This document shows, one piece after another, positions 9,989-19,854 of a stretch of DNA of 64,000 nt. A program made the translations under genes and the position numbers. Below the pieces are notes generated by a model. It was not told the origin of the DNA. It made no database searches and was given only the letters and a program-made list of their open reading frames with translations. The stretch comes from Gadus chalcogrammus (taxonomy: Eukaryota; Chordata; Actinopteri; Gadiformes; Gadidae), in the NCBI RefSeq assembly GCF_026213295.1, contig NC_079414.1, positions 3,554,312 to 3,618,311 on the forward strand, written 5' to 3'. Each line of letters opens with the position of its first letter. Position 1 is the first letter of the stretch.

Positions 9989-11005
9989 TAAAGCCCAGTT
10001 CAGACCAAAGATTCACCTTGCAACGGCTTGCAACGAAACGGTTTTAGAACGTCGCAGGGGCGGTGTGAACGGGTCGTTGCAAGCTGTTGCAAGCCGTTGC
10101 AAGGCGTCGCAAGGAGTCGCCAGAGATTGAACATGTCAAATCGCAAGGTCCAGTTTTAGAACGCGGCGATTTAACTATTCCTCTTCAGCCAATCACAGCA
10201 CAGAACAACTTGTACGTCACGGCCTTACTCCGTCCCGGTACCGTACTGTCCACTCCAGCATAAAACGAAGATTGAAGAAGGTTGGGGTTTGACTCATTTT
10301 CCCCGCATTTACAGTGTGGTCGCAGATTTCGACGGTCTGCTGTCATGAATTGTGACCCATCGGGGATTGCGACCTGCTGCTTGTGGACTCTGTGATGATC
10401 GCAGACATGAATAATTGTGTCCAAATACAAATATGAGGACGACAAATGACCTGAAAACATTTGGTTGGAGTTTGACTAATTTTCCCCGCATTTACAGTGT
10501 GGTCGCAGATTTCGACGGTCTGCTGTCATGAATTGTGACCCATCGGGAATTGCGACCTGCTGCTTGTGGACTCTGTGATGATCGCAGACATGAATAATTG
10601 TGTGCACATACAGATATGAGGACGACAAATGACCGGAAAATGCAATGTATCCAACAACGGGTAATCTAAACTAACTAAGCTCCAGCTATTTACTCCAATG
10701 CAGATGTAGTGGAGAATGACAAGACATAGTAACTCTAGCCTACTCAAGTAAAATAAAAATAAAACTAATTGCAAACCTAACTAATCGCAAACCTAACTAA
10801 TCTAACCTAACCTACGCAAATGATGTTGCGGCTCTCAGCATGTGCCAGAGCGTTCACAGTTGCTATGGAAACCACCTAGCGTCGCAGCCCGTTGCAGCGC
10901 GTTGCAGCCAGTGTGACCTGCCCAGTTTTAGAACGTCGCAGCCCGTCTCGTTGCAAGGCGTTGCAAGGCGTTGCAAGGTGAATCTTTGGTCTGAACTGGG
11001 CTTTA
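9989..11005. mobile_element. Perfect-TIR element nested in the TTAA element
   Basis: Ends TAAAGCCCAGTTCAGACC and the right-end reverse complement are identical for about 37 bp, continuing through aaagattcaccttgcaacg. Sub-terminal 'ttgcaa(g/c)(c/g)cgttgcaa' motifs also recur near both ends. No 8-bp duplication is seen. If the outer TA is the target site, the ends would be AAGCCCAG with a TA duplication. No transposase frame. Superfamily not assigned. Confidence 0.82.
10296..10640. repeat. About 182-bp tandem duplication
   Basis: The block starting attttccccgcatttacagt at 10296 is repeated at about 10478 and includes cgacggtctgctgtcatgaa and gacctgctgcttgtggactc. The copies differ by few substitutions, so the duplication is recent. 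It lies inside the TIR element at 9989-11005. Confidence 0.85.
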
Positions 11006-11299
11006 GAGTGTTATTACCTTATTAATACCAATTCAACCTTATCCAAAAAAAAGTGTAAAAATGCAACAAAGGTGAGAGTCCCTTTAAGTAACAAACACAA
11101 CGAGGAACAGCTGAGACACATTAGGGGAGGGAACAGTAATCAACACAGGAGGGAAACGCAGGGAAACACACCAAAACACGACAGACCATGACAGTACCCC
11201 CCCGCTTAAGGGTCGACTCCCAGGCGACCCACGACAAGCAAAAAAATGAAGAAAGTCAAACCCAAAACGGGTGGGTGGAGGGGCGCCAGGAGGGGGGAA

Positions 11300-12442
11300 T
11301 CAAAAAAAAAAAAATGGACTGGGGCAGAGCGGAGGGACGACAGGCGGGCGGCCAGAAAACTGCCCCAGGGCATGGCAGGGAGCCTCAGGCGGACGGCCTG
11401 GGGGGCAAGCAGAGGCAGAGTGAAGGCGGAACCCTTCAGGAGGCCGGCGGCAAGGACGATGAGGGCTCAGTCCCTCAGGACGCCTGCAGCGGCAAGGAGA
11501 CCCCTCTGAAGGCCAGCAGTGGCGAAGGCGGAAACCTTGAGGAGGCCGGCGAAGGCGAGGTAGAGGGCGGGTCCCCTCAGGAGGAAGGCCAGGTAGAGGG
11601 CGGGTCCCCTCAGGAGGAAGGCGAGGTGGAGGGCGGGTCCCCTCTGGAGGAAGGCGAGGTGGAGGGCGGGTCCCCTCTGGAGGAAGGAGAGGTAGAGGGC
11701 GGATCCCCTCTAGTGGAAGACCAGGAAGAGGGTGGGTCCCCTCTGGTGGAAGGCCAGGAAGAGGGCGGGTCCCCTCTGGTGGAAGGCCAGGAAGAGGGCG
11801 GGTCCCCTCTGGAGGAAGGCCAGGTAGAGGGCGGGTCCCCTCTGGTGGAAGGCCAGGTAGAGGGCGGGTCCCCTCTGTAGGAAGGCCAGGTAGAGGTCGG
11901 ACCCCCTCTGTAGGAAGGCCAGGTAGAGGGCTGGTCCCCTCTGGAGGTAGGCGAGGTAGAGGGCAGACCCCCTCTGGAAGGCGGGACCCCTCAGGAAGGC
12001 AAGGTAGAGGGCTGGACCCCTCTGGAGGAAGAGGGCGTGCCCCTTCCAAAAGGTTTGGAAGGCGGGACCCCTCTAGAAGGCCTTGAAGAGGAACCCCCCT
12101 CGGGAAGGAGTGGAGGAGGGCCCCCACAGGCAGGAGCGGAGGGCGTGCCTCCCCTGGACGGTCTGGAGGGCGGGCCCCCTCCGGCAGGAGCAGAGGCCGG
12201 TCCCCCTCTGGAAGGAGCAGGGGGCGGGCCCCCTCAGGCAGGAGCGGAGGGCGTGCCTCCCCTGGACGGTCTGGAGGGCGGGCCCCCTCCGGCAGGAGCA
12301 GAGGCCGATCCCCCTCTGGAAGGGGCGGAGTGGGCTCAGGAACCGGACAGGGCTCGGGGACCGGAGTCAGTGCGGGTGCTGGAGTGCCAGGAGGAACCGG
12401 GTGGTACCCCAAACTCACCACCCCCACTCTGATTGTCCGCAA
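11300..12442 (-). CDS. Proline-rich 11-residue-repeat ORF of the LTR element
   Basis: A 380-codon frame on the sense strand of the LTR element. The middle consists of about 20 copies of a 33-bp unit giving variants of PEGTRPLPGLP; flanking parts carry PPEGARPPD-like units. It overlaps the start of this frame with the end of the upstream proline-rich frame (12415-13116) in a different phase, so translation would need a frameshift or independent start. No enzymatic motif is visible. The opposite strand is also open over 11188-11880 because the period is a multiple of three. The frame could be only a by-product of a minisatellite. Confidence 0.35.
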   Translation of the reverse strand: MRTIRVGVVSLGYHPVPPGTPAPALTPVPEPCPVPEPTPPLPEGDRPLLLPEGARPPDRPGEARPPLLPEGARPLLLPEGDRPLLLPEGARPPDRPGEARPPLLPVGALLHSFPRGVPLQGLLEGSRLPNLLEGARPLPPEGSSPLPCLPEGSRLPEGVCPLPRLPPEGTSPLPGLPTEGVRPLPGLPTEGTRPLPGLPPEGTRPLPGLPPEGTRPLPGLPPEGTRPLPGLPPEGTHPLPGLPLEGIRPLPLLPPEGTRPPPRLPPEGTRPPPRLPPEGTRPLPGLPPEGTRPLPRLRRPPQGFRLRHCWPSEGSPCRCRRPEGLSPHRPCRRPPEGFRLHSASACPPGRPPEAPCHALGQFSGRPPVVPPLCPSPFFFF

Positions 12443-13116
12443 GGGAGGAGGCTGGTAGCTAGGGACCGGGGGCAGAGGCTGGTAGCGGGGGGCCGGGGGC
12501 AGAGGCTGGTAGCCGGGGGCAGAGGCTGGTAGCGGGGGGCCGGGGGCAGAGGCCGGTAGGGGAGGACCGGGGACAGAGGCTGGTAGCTAGGGGCCGGGGA
12601 CAGAGGCTGGTAGCTGGGGGCCGGGGACAGAGGCTGGTAGCTGGGGGCCGGGGACAGAGGCTGGTAGCTGGGGGCCGGGGGCAGAGGCTGAGAACGGGGA
12701 ACCGGGGGCAGAGGCTGAGAGCGGGGAACCGGGGGCAGAGGCTGAGAGCGGGGAACCGGGGGCAGAGGCTGGTAGCGGGGAACCGGAGGCAGAGGCTGGT
12801 AGCGGGGAACCGGGGGCAGAGGGTGAGAGTGGGAGCGTGGAGGCTTAGGCCGGTCACAAAAGTCCGGTGGCACCGGCATGTAGCTCTCAGGCCAAAAGAC
12901 TGTGGGGCTGAGCAGCTCAACTGCCCACTCGGGCAAGGCGTCCTCCAACTCGGGCCTTGGAGAGACAGCCCTGCATGTACGCCCCACGATAGCCTCCTGC
13001 TCCTTCCTGCTGGGAATGTTCTCCCAAAAATCCATTGCTTTCATAATGAACCATAATAAATCCTCCAACTCACGGCTAAATTGATCGTCCGCTGGGTCCA
13101 ATGATGGTGCTATCAT
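12415..13116 (-). CDS. Internal ORF of the LTR element, proline-rich
   Basis: First frame after the 5' LTR on the sense strand, 233 codons. Its N-terminal ~100 residues look like ordinary protein (RELEDLLWFIMKAMDFWENI, then SPTVFWPESYMPVPPDF); the rest is a 9-residue repeat such as LPPVPRYQP encoded by 27-bp units. Position and start just inside the LTR match a gag slot, but no capsid or zinc-knuckle motif is visible. I do not recognise the family. The frame is intact, which is notable for a non-autonomous element. Confidence 0.5.
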   Translation of the reverse strand: MIAPSLDPADDQFSRELEDLLWFIMKAMDFWENIPSRKEQEAIVGRTCRAVSPRPELEDALPEWAVELLSPTVFWPESYMPVPPDFCDRPKPPRSHSHPLPPVPRYQPLPPVPRYQPLPPVPRSQPLPPVPRSQPLPPVPRSQPLPPAPSYQPLSPAPSYQPLSPAPSYQPLSPAPSYQPLSPVLPYRPLPPAPRYQPLPPATSLCPRPPATSLCPRSLATSLLPCGQSEWGW

Positions 13117-13118
13117 TC

Positions 13119-13407
13119 TGTTAGGGTTGAGGGTGCAGGCAGGCAGGTAGGACCCAGACGCAGACGGTTTAGGGAGAACAGCACTTTATTTATGCCTAAA
13201 GGCTAAGGCAAGGAACCAGGGAACTCAGGTGGGAACAGGGAACACGCAGGACGAACAACCACAATTATAGCACAAGGAACAAAGGAAAGACAAGGGCTTA
13301 AGTAACAAACACAACGAGGAACAGCTGAGACAAATTAGGGGAGGGAACAGTAATCAACACAGGAGGGAAACGCAGGGAAACACACCAAAACACGACAGAC
13401 CATGACA
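13119..13407 (-). repeat. Right LTR (5' LTR on the sense strand)
   Basis: 289 bp, TGTTAGGG...CATGACA on the + strand, followed by the target duplication GAGTC. The sense strand carries an AATAAA signal (ttatgcctaaaggct lies beside its complement on +). Confidence 0.9.
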
Positions 13408-13412
13408 GAGTC

Positions 13413-14450
13413 TGGACCTACTCAATTGACAAACGTTAACTCACTTGAAGGCGGGTGTCTGTTGAAGTTTAAAACTATTGGATCTGCCCAGTGCCACTCT
13501 GGATCTGCCATAACCAATCTCTAACATTTGGCCGGTAATCACGTTGTGCGCAGGCTGTAAACAAACGAAACACCGTGCATGAAGATGCCCCTAAACGAGA
13601 GCTGACTTTAAGGATTCGATATCTGAACACTAATTTGCTTGATATTGCAGATAAGGACATGCTGATGTTGTATTTGTGAAATCTAAGTTCTGATTATGTT
13701 ATTACAGAGTGCAACCCTTTTTATTTTATCAAATGTGATGTCATATTTTATTTATTCTTTTTATAATTTGTTGAAAAGGATGTTGTGTTGCAAAGAATAA
13801 TGGTGGAGATGTGCACTCATGTTGAAATAAATCCCCATTGTGAAGCAACCATTACTTCCACTGAATTGGAATTATTTTAGAAAAAATACAGAGAATTAAA
13901 AGGCTTTAGAGAACAGTGCTCTATTGTATGCTTAACATGTAAAGTTATAATTACATTATTTAAATACGATAGGTTGTGATCTAAAGTGGGCCGGTCTGAG
14001 GCATGAAACTCCAGGGCTGAAAATGAGTCCCACTCCGGCCCTGGGCCTACGGCATGTGTAGCTCCACCTTTTTCGGCACCCTTTCAGATGGCTTGGTAAC
14101 CCAACGGAGTACTGCAGAAAAATAGGTAGGCTCAGCGCGTTTAATTCAGGATCTTGACTAACTTTTGGCGGTGGAAAAGCCAATATAAGCAAACCGAGCT
14201 GCACCGAACCGCACTGCTCTGTAGAAACGCCAATATATGCGAACAGAGCCACACCGTACCGCAACAAACAGTACTGCACCGCGTGCTGGAAGCGAGGCAT
14301 AAGACTGGGCGCCGGGTTTGTTGGTTCTCGTAGCCTAGACTTGAGGGATAACCCCTCCCTCCGGGCTGCTCCACAGTCAGTCACTTATTGGTTCATAGCG
14401 CAGCCAGGGCTCCAGCCTATTCCTGAATAGATTTAGGCGGGATTCAGACC
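13413..14450. other. right flank of the split hAT; no gene recognised
   Basis: AT-rich sequence with no exon I can recognise. 13413-14055 is assigned tentatively to the hAT remnant. 14056-14450 contains 'gccaatata(a/t)gc(a/g)aac(c/a)gagc' twice (about 14179 and 14231) in a short degenerate duplication. Confidence 0.4.
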
Positions 14451-14458
14451 CCTTAGTC

Positions 14459-14890
14459 CAGGGGTCTCAAACTCAATTTACCTGGGGGCCGCCGGAGGTA
14501 GAGACTGGGCCAGGCTGGGCCGCATCAATTATTCCACAGAAAAAAGTAGCACAACTGACCCAATCTAAGAGAATGATCAGGCTATCATTAGATCACGTTG
14601 GCTATGTAATCGCTGACCACAGGGGACTTTTCATAGTGGATGGTGGTAACCAGGAAATTTTAGCGTTCTTTGGCTTTTGTCGGGACTCAGGACACGCAAC
14701 TCAAAATTGGGACTGTCTGGTCACCCTATCACAAGTGATAAAAAAGTGTGGCAAGCCACTTAGCAAAAATGTGCTTTTGACAACAACTCGCGGGCCGCAC
14801 TAACAATAAACTTTGATATCAAGTAGGGGGCCACAAAATATCATCCCGCGGGCCTCAATTGGCCCCCGGTCCGCGAGTTTGAGGTCCCTG
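14459..14890. mobile_element. hAT-type MITE with 8-bp TSD (1 mismatch)
   Basis: Ends CAGGGGTCTCAAACTCAATT and (right end reversed) CAGGGACCTCAAACTCGCGG. Flanked by CCTTAGTC at 14451-14458 and CCTAAGTC at 14891-14898. 432 bp, non-coding. Confidence 0.88.
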
Positions 14891-14898
14891 CCTAAGTC

Positions 14899-15388
14899 AC
14901 ACCCACTCAGAGGAGGAATTTCTGCCTCTCTACCATTGAAACCCATGTTATTCACCGGCCGCCAACACAGCTTGGAAAATGAATGGGAGTCAGTGGAGGC
15001 TGAGGGAGGTACGTTCTCAAGCAGTTATTACAATAGGCGATAGGGGGTGCTAATGTCCCTTTACCCAGGGAAATGAACATTACATATGCAAATCAATCAA
15101 CATTTTTTATTCACAACAATGTTAAGGAGGATCTTTCTCTCTCTACTCACTGGAGAATCCTCCACTGGTCTTCATCTATTTCTTCAAATCGTACCTACAT
15201 CACCTTTAGCGCTGTCTCTCTTTCTCCCAGATGTGCTGGCTCTATGCTTTGTATCCATTTTCCGTTGCAAAATTAATAATTTTTGTCAAGGCAAACATGT
15301 TTTTTTATCTATGAGGAAGCATTTATCCTCGGACAAACACATTGTATTTCTATTTTCTAAAAAATACTTTGACTTTGCGCTAAATTTT
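14899..15388. other. no gene recognised
   Basis: Unique-looking AT-rich sequence between a MITE and a microsatellite. Open frames here are short and unrecognised. Confidence 0.5.
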
Positions 15389-15695
<307 letters not shown>

Positions 15696-18033
15696 CCGGA
15701 CCCTTTAGCCGCGCGCAGCGCGCACACGTCCTGTATTTGAATTAAACGGCTCAAGCATGCCCTGAATGCCTGTTACCACCTGACGCTTCGACCGGCACCT
15801 GCGGCTAAGTGAAGAAACCCAAAACAGAAAGGTATGATATCATAATGGATGTTGTTTTTGTCTTCTAATAACTGTGACTATCCCACCCATGACTATCTAT
15901 TTTGCGAAGTTTAGAAGCAAGGTAGATCGGAGGAGAACATAGTAAACTGTTAAAATTGCTATATGCTATGCTGTATTTGATAACTACGTTGCGAGATTGT
16001 GTACAGTGTTTTAATATAATCTCTCTCTAGTCTCTACACGTATTTGTTTTTGCAACTTCGGATCGACTGTCATTAAAGAGGGAAAAATAATGAAGAGGAA
16101 GAAGGCAGACATAGCGTCCTTCTTCAGGGCAAGTGGAAAGAAGTCAGCTAAGGCAAAGAATGAGGGTGAGATGGAGAAAAAACAGGCAGAGAGCGAGGAT
16201 GAGGAGCCCCCAGAGAGCAGCAATTTAAATGGACCTCCAGGTATACAGTATAGAGACTCACACATAGTACAGCTTGGTATGAGGTTATCTTATTTACAAT
16301 TGGCTTAAAGTTTGTCTATTCATACAGGTCAGGTTGAAAGTGCATTGTAAAACATATCAGTTCGTTTTTTCAGTACATTAAAGTATGGCATATTTGTATT
16401 TGCTACCCAGAGACACTTTCACTAATATTATACTTTAGCTTATAGTGTGTTTGTTAAACACTATATAGCATGCATTATAAAACCTTTAGGAAAATTACCT
16501 GTACACCTTATTGTAATTATTTTTGATGTTTCTGAAAGATTGATCGAGAGCAGGACAGAAGAGTCCTCCCTGAGGAGTGGCCCCAGTGGATCCCCAGGTA
16601 AATTGTCAATCTTACATTGTATGTTGTACTCTTCTGCTAACTTTTTATCGATATTGTCCACAAGTTTATATTGTATATGTTTAATGCTGTAGAAAATGAA
16701 TTTTAATCTTTTGTATCTGTGAAATACTTGGATAGTGGATCATTACACCTTGTGGAAAATACTTTAAACACCTATTAATGTTTTTAATATATATATTTAG
16801 ATTCCCACAGAAGATTCAGACAGCGAGAGAGAGGAGCCTCCAACAACGAGTGGCGGCCCAAGGTACCTCCAGGTATACTCACTCTTTCAGACATACTGGA
16901 CACTTTAATTCCACTTCAGTTTTGCCCAATCTGATACAGTGGCCTGATAATTCATAAACAGGTATGAGTCATACCACTCACCGTCCTCAACTGGAGTAGA
17001 GTTGGATGAATGGCCTCAAACCTATAACGTTTTAAGCAGATTATAGTGTTCAGATAATCCATTAGATGTAACATGGGATAGTACACTCCAATGTATGAGT
17101 TTATCTTGATTGTTATTAATCTCTGCTGTAATTTAATAATTGAATATGCCTTTTTTTCCATTTTCAAACAGACATTTCCAAATCAAGAACCGATAGATCT
17201 TTAGGGACATTCATTGAAGTGTTCAGTTTTAATGAGATGTCACTGTTTGGATTCTCTGTCTGATATGTGTAAATGTGGCTCAAACTTGAATCTAATCTTG
17301 CAGAGTCCGCCTAATACCCATTGTGAATATGATGTTTGTTATCATGTGTTTGATAGATGTTTATGGATCGAATTGAAGAAAAATTGACACTGCTTATTTA
17401 AACAGGCTGTTAATGCTTGTCATATTTACATTTGTTGGAATTCAGCAAATTGTATTCAGGATGTTATTTTATTTATTTTCATATTTCTATGCATTAGCTC
17501 AGTATTTTATACCTTTTGTTATTTAAAGATAAATCCATATTGTGATCAGACTTGATTAAAAAAACATTGCACTTCTAATTTTGTATCCTTGTTTTGTATT
17601 CCTGATGATACACTGAGAGAATTGACTTGGCTTGTCGCCATAAACTGAGGACATCTCTACTATAAAATAGAATACCTTGCTGTCAATGCATATCTGTACA
17701 GCCATTGTTCTACTCAGTCGTACAATACAAATAAAAACACAAATAGCAATCGGTAAATCAACACAGTTTAAAAACAAGTATGAATACAGAATAAGTGTAT
17801 ATTATTTTTTAAGTTTTAGCTTCTTTGTTACTTTGCCTTTATAAGAACAATTTAAATATATTGAATACTTTTCTATTGCACCTTCATCTGAATTCCGAAT
17901 AATGTTGAGATGTTTCCTGTATGTGTCTTAAATAGCTCTGCATCTCCTGGTGAGACACATGCTTGCCACCCAAAAATTATCACTGGCCCCATCCTGGCCA
18001 CCCCAATGGAAATTTCCTGGCTCCGCCACTGGT
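15696..18033 (+). mobile_element. ZMYM1-type hAT remnant
   Basis: The right end, reversed, is CCAGTGGCGGAGCCAGG, a terminus common to fish hAT elements encoding ZMYM/TTF-type transposases, and the + strand carries matching 5' exons at 16090-16872. The left end is not identifiable next to the CA array. The long central part (16873-17930) has no exon I recognise, so it looks like an internally deleted copy or one with a long intron. Confidence 0.55.
16090..16872 (+). pseudogene. ZMYM1-like hAT transposase, N-terminal exons
   Basis: ATG at 16090 gives MKRKKADIASFFRASGKK, a basic start with an 'I..FF' motif typical of hAT transposases of the ZMYM1/TTF group. Exon 1 ends at 16240 with gtatac. Further exon-like blocks are 16539-16597 (ESRTEESSLRSGPSGSPG) and 16801-16872 (DSDSEREEPPTTSGG), all acidic and serine-rich and all ending in CCAG or TCCAG before GT. 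The TTF finger and catalytic domain are not found. No stop is present in exon 1. Confidence 0.55.
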
Positions 18034-18463
18034 GTGAAGGATGAGAAGAAGTTTCCGTGGTCCCTCCAAAACCACCCGTGGAGCAATCAGGAATAGGATT
18101 TGTGCCTAGGTTATATTGAGCCTACGAGTTAATTCCCTTTGATTTATTAGATGAATTATTTAGTAAAGTAACATATTACTTACTTATCATTATTTAATTA
18201 TAAATAATTAAATTCTGTTTTTTTAATTTGTTAATGCCAAATTATACTAAGCGAAAATGGTCTTATTCATATTCATTTATACCGTATTTATAACTATTCA
18301 ATTCTGGTTTATTTGATCAAATAAATGGTGGTTATCCTTTGGACAAAACCTATTTATAGTACGGTGTTGTATGTATCGTTATTGTTCGTTTTGCAAGAGA
18401 TAAAAACCTCTCCGCCTTCAAAAACTACAACATCCATAACCGTGAATGTAGTTCCTCTGCTAA

Positions 18464-18487
18464 GATTGGTGATCTTGGTAACCAATC
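18464..18487. promoter_or_regulatory. Paired inverted CCAAT boxes upstream of tusc3-like exon 1
   Basis: GATTGGT at 18464-18470 and ACCAATC at 18481-18487 form an inverted pair 44 to 67 bp before the ATG, in a region without a TATA box. An ACTACAACATCC sequence at 18424-18435 resembles a partial ZNF143-type site. The spacing is consistent with a TATA-less housekeeping promoter and NF-Y binding. That role is inferred. Confidence 0.35.
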
Positions 18488-18530
18488 CCTGGTCAGAGAC
18501 GCCTCTGCAGCATCCGGACTCTCGTTCATC

Positions 18531-18635
18531 ATGGCGATTGTTGTGAGGAAAAGCGCCGCTAAGCTGTCGGTGATGTCGGTGCTCCTCGTCCTGCTGCTGT
18601 GCGTGCTGCCAGGAGGAGGACAGAAGAAGAAGGAG
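18531..18635 (+). CDS. tusc3: tusc3-like (OST3/OST6 family) first coding exon
   Basis: ATG at 18531 opens 35 codons ending in phase 0 at a GT donor (GAG|GTACGG). The peptide has a basic start (MAIVVRKSAAKLS), a hydrophobic core (VMSVLLVLLLCVL) and then PGGGQKKKE. That is a signal peptide followed by the (L)GGGQKKKE sequence with which the mature N-terminus of vertebrate TUSC3 begins; the paralogue MAGT1 has QRKKE there, so TUSC3 fits better. TUSC3 is a thioredoxin-like, ER-membrane subunit of the oligosaccharyltransferase complex that assists N-glycosylation and is also linked to magnesium uptake. Exon 2, expected to begin with the 'LLAEKVEQLMEW'-like segment, is not found in the window. Assignment rests on one short exon. 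Confidence 0.75.
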
Positions 18636-18980
18636 GTACGGCCCCGCTCCTCTCCGTGTGTCTGTAAAGGATAGAGGAGGTGTCTGTAGATAGAAAGAGG
18701 AGGTAGAGGAGGTGTGAGCGGTCTGCATGGTGGAGAGGACGCTTCCGGATGCAGATCAGCATCTTTTATGTCGTCGTTGATTCCTGCAGCAATACCATCG
18801 TGTTATTGTATTACAAAATATTATGTAAAGAGAGAGTGTAAGACAAGATGAGGGTCAATGGACGCTTCAGATGTGTTCTCTGTTTAATTGCTGCTGGCTG
18901 TGTTGTGTGTCGCCGCCTGTCATTATGTTACACCTGTGCACGCGGACATCAGAGTGATGGTCGCGCGCTCTGTTTTCTAG
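18636..18980 (+). other. start of the tusc3-like first intron
   Basis: Follows the donor at 18636. Purine-rich at first (aggaggtg repeats), then unremarkable. Inferred as intron; no exon-like block is visible. Confidence 0.55.
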
Positions 18981-18984
18981 TACG

Positions 18985-19208
18985 TTTCTCTGTTAGCTTA
19001 TTCACTACACCATGCACTATACACTAAGCAGTAAGCACAATGCACTGCACTATGCATTATGCATAGTACACTATGCACCATACACTATGCACATACACTA
19101 TGAACGTATAGTGCATAGTGTACTAAGCACTATACACTATGCACAATATACTATACACTCATCACTATGAACCATACACTATGCACCATACACTATACAC
19201 TGCAATAT
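18985..19208. repeat. Cryptic 'actatgcactatac' array, left half
   Basis: Irregular repeats of actatgcac, actatacac and accatacac. The same repeat resumes at 23449-23607, after about 4.2 kb of inserted elements, so one array appears to have been split. Confidence 0.8.
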
Positions 19209-19854
19209 CAGGGATGCAAACTACTCACTCTTTTGATACCACAATAGGTCGCTTGTGTGATTCATGCAAAGTCAAGGCTAATTCAGTAGCTCTTGTTCAG
19301 ATGTTGTATGTTTATTGAACCAACATACATAAATTTCATATTTTCCATGCTTAAATGCATTTTTCACGTGTCTACTCTTGTTAAACGACAAAAAGAACAA
19401 GTCGTTTTAAAAAAAAACAACAGACACATGAGTGATTAGTATTTTTTTCAGTGCAAAGGGCCCACATACATCATCATTCAATGATGGCACAGAAATGAAA
19501 AACAGTGGCCCAACATTAAGTGCAACACCTATCATCATAATCAGTGCAGTTGTAGTGGCGACTTAAATTTGACTCTTTCATGACCTGACACATGGGTCTG
19601 CATTTGAATTATATGAACAGATACTCTATTTCCCATCTTGATTGAAAGTTAAGATTTTCTTGATCGAGTGTTCTTTACGTATTTACACTGCTCATGGACA
19701 TGGCTCTCCTTGGCGCTATTGTTTGCATAAGAAGCGTCCCCTATCGGGGCACAGTATAATTACAATGACTGACTGATTCAGTTGCGGTAAAAATATTTAA
19801 ATAATCTGCGGACCTGGCTGAGTTAGAATGCGGGCCACCATTTGTCCATCCCTG
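19209..19854. mobile_element. TIR element, CAGGGATGCAAAC ends
   Basis: Left end CAGGGATGCAAACTAC, right end reversed CAGGGATGGACAAATGG. Flanking tgcaatat (19201-19208) and tgcactat (19853-19860) agree at 7 of 8 positions, which supports a hAT-like target duplication if the right border lies two bases in. Non-coding. Confidence 0.6.

Larger units (their letters stand above)
8495..11083. mobile_element. TTAA-target element with inverted ends (piggyBac/Kolobok-like target)
   Basis: Flanked by TTAA on both sides. Inverted ends AGGGACTCTCACCTTTGTTG and its reverse complement are perfect over at least 22 bp. TTAA duplication is characteristic of piggyBac and Kolobok. No transposase is recognisable. 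The interior carries the 102-bp tandem array (8818-9700) and another TIR element (9989-11005). It sits inside the left LTR, hence is younger than the LTR element. Confidence 0.88.
8305..11193 (-). repeat. Left LTR, interrupted by a TTAA element
   Basis: LTR sequence runs 8305-8494, is interrupted by 8495-11083, and resumes to 11193 (TTAA duplicated at 8491-8494 and 11084-11087). Joined, it matches the right LTR closely. Visible differences include gtgacaacagggaac versus gtgggaacagggaac and a few substitutions, which suggests a fairly recent LTR insertion. Confidence 0.88.
8305..13407 (-). mobile_element. Non-autonomous LTR retrotransposon with 289-bp LTRs and 5-bp TSD
   Basis: Two direct repeats bound it: LTR at 13119-13407 (intact, 289 bp) and at 8305-8494 plus 11088-11193 (split by a TTAA insertion). 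LTRs begin TGTTAGGGTTGAGG and end ACCATGACA on the + strand, i.e. TG...CA. The element is flanked by GAGTC at 8300-8304 and 13408-13412. A G-rich purine tract (AAGCGGGGGGG on the minus strand) abuts the left LTR, so the sense strand is minus. An AATAAA signal lies in each LTR on that strand. The interior encodes only proline-rich repeats and no gag, protease or reverse transcriptase, so it would need another element's enzymes. No obvious primer site follows the LTR at 13118. Confidence 0.88.
7441..14055 (+). mobile_element. TTF/ZMYM-type hAT remnant, split by an LTR element
   Basis: Left part 7441-8304 and right part 13413-14055 surround the LTR retrotransposon at 8305-13407. The left part starts with sequence containing ggtgggccggtctga and carries the first exons of a hAT transposase. 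The right part ends with cccactccggccctg, the type of terminus seen in fish hAT copies, preceded by gtgggccggtctga. A matching left terminus and 8-bp duplication were not found, so the ends are tentative. Confidence 0.45.

Noticed and set aside
11188..11880. 230-codon + frame (EGGSPLEEGQV repeats)
   Set aside because: Antisense shadow of the 33-bp repeat in the LTR element, whose sense strand is minus by LTR, polypurine tract and polyadenylation signal.
12459..12920. 153-codon minus frame rich in LCPRPPATS
   Set aside because: A second phase of the 27-bp repeat already covered by the 12415-13116 frame.
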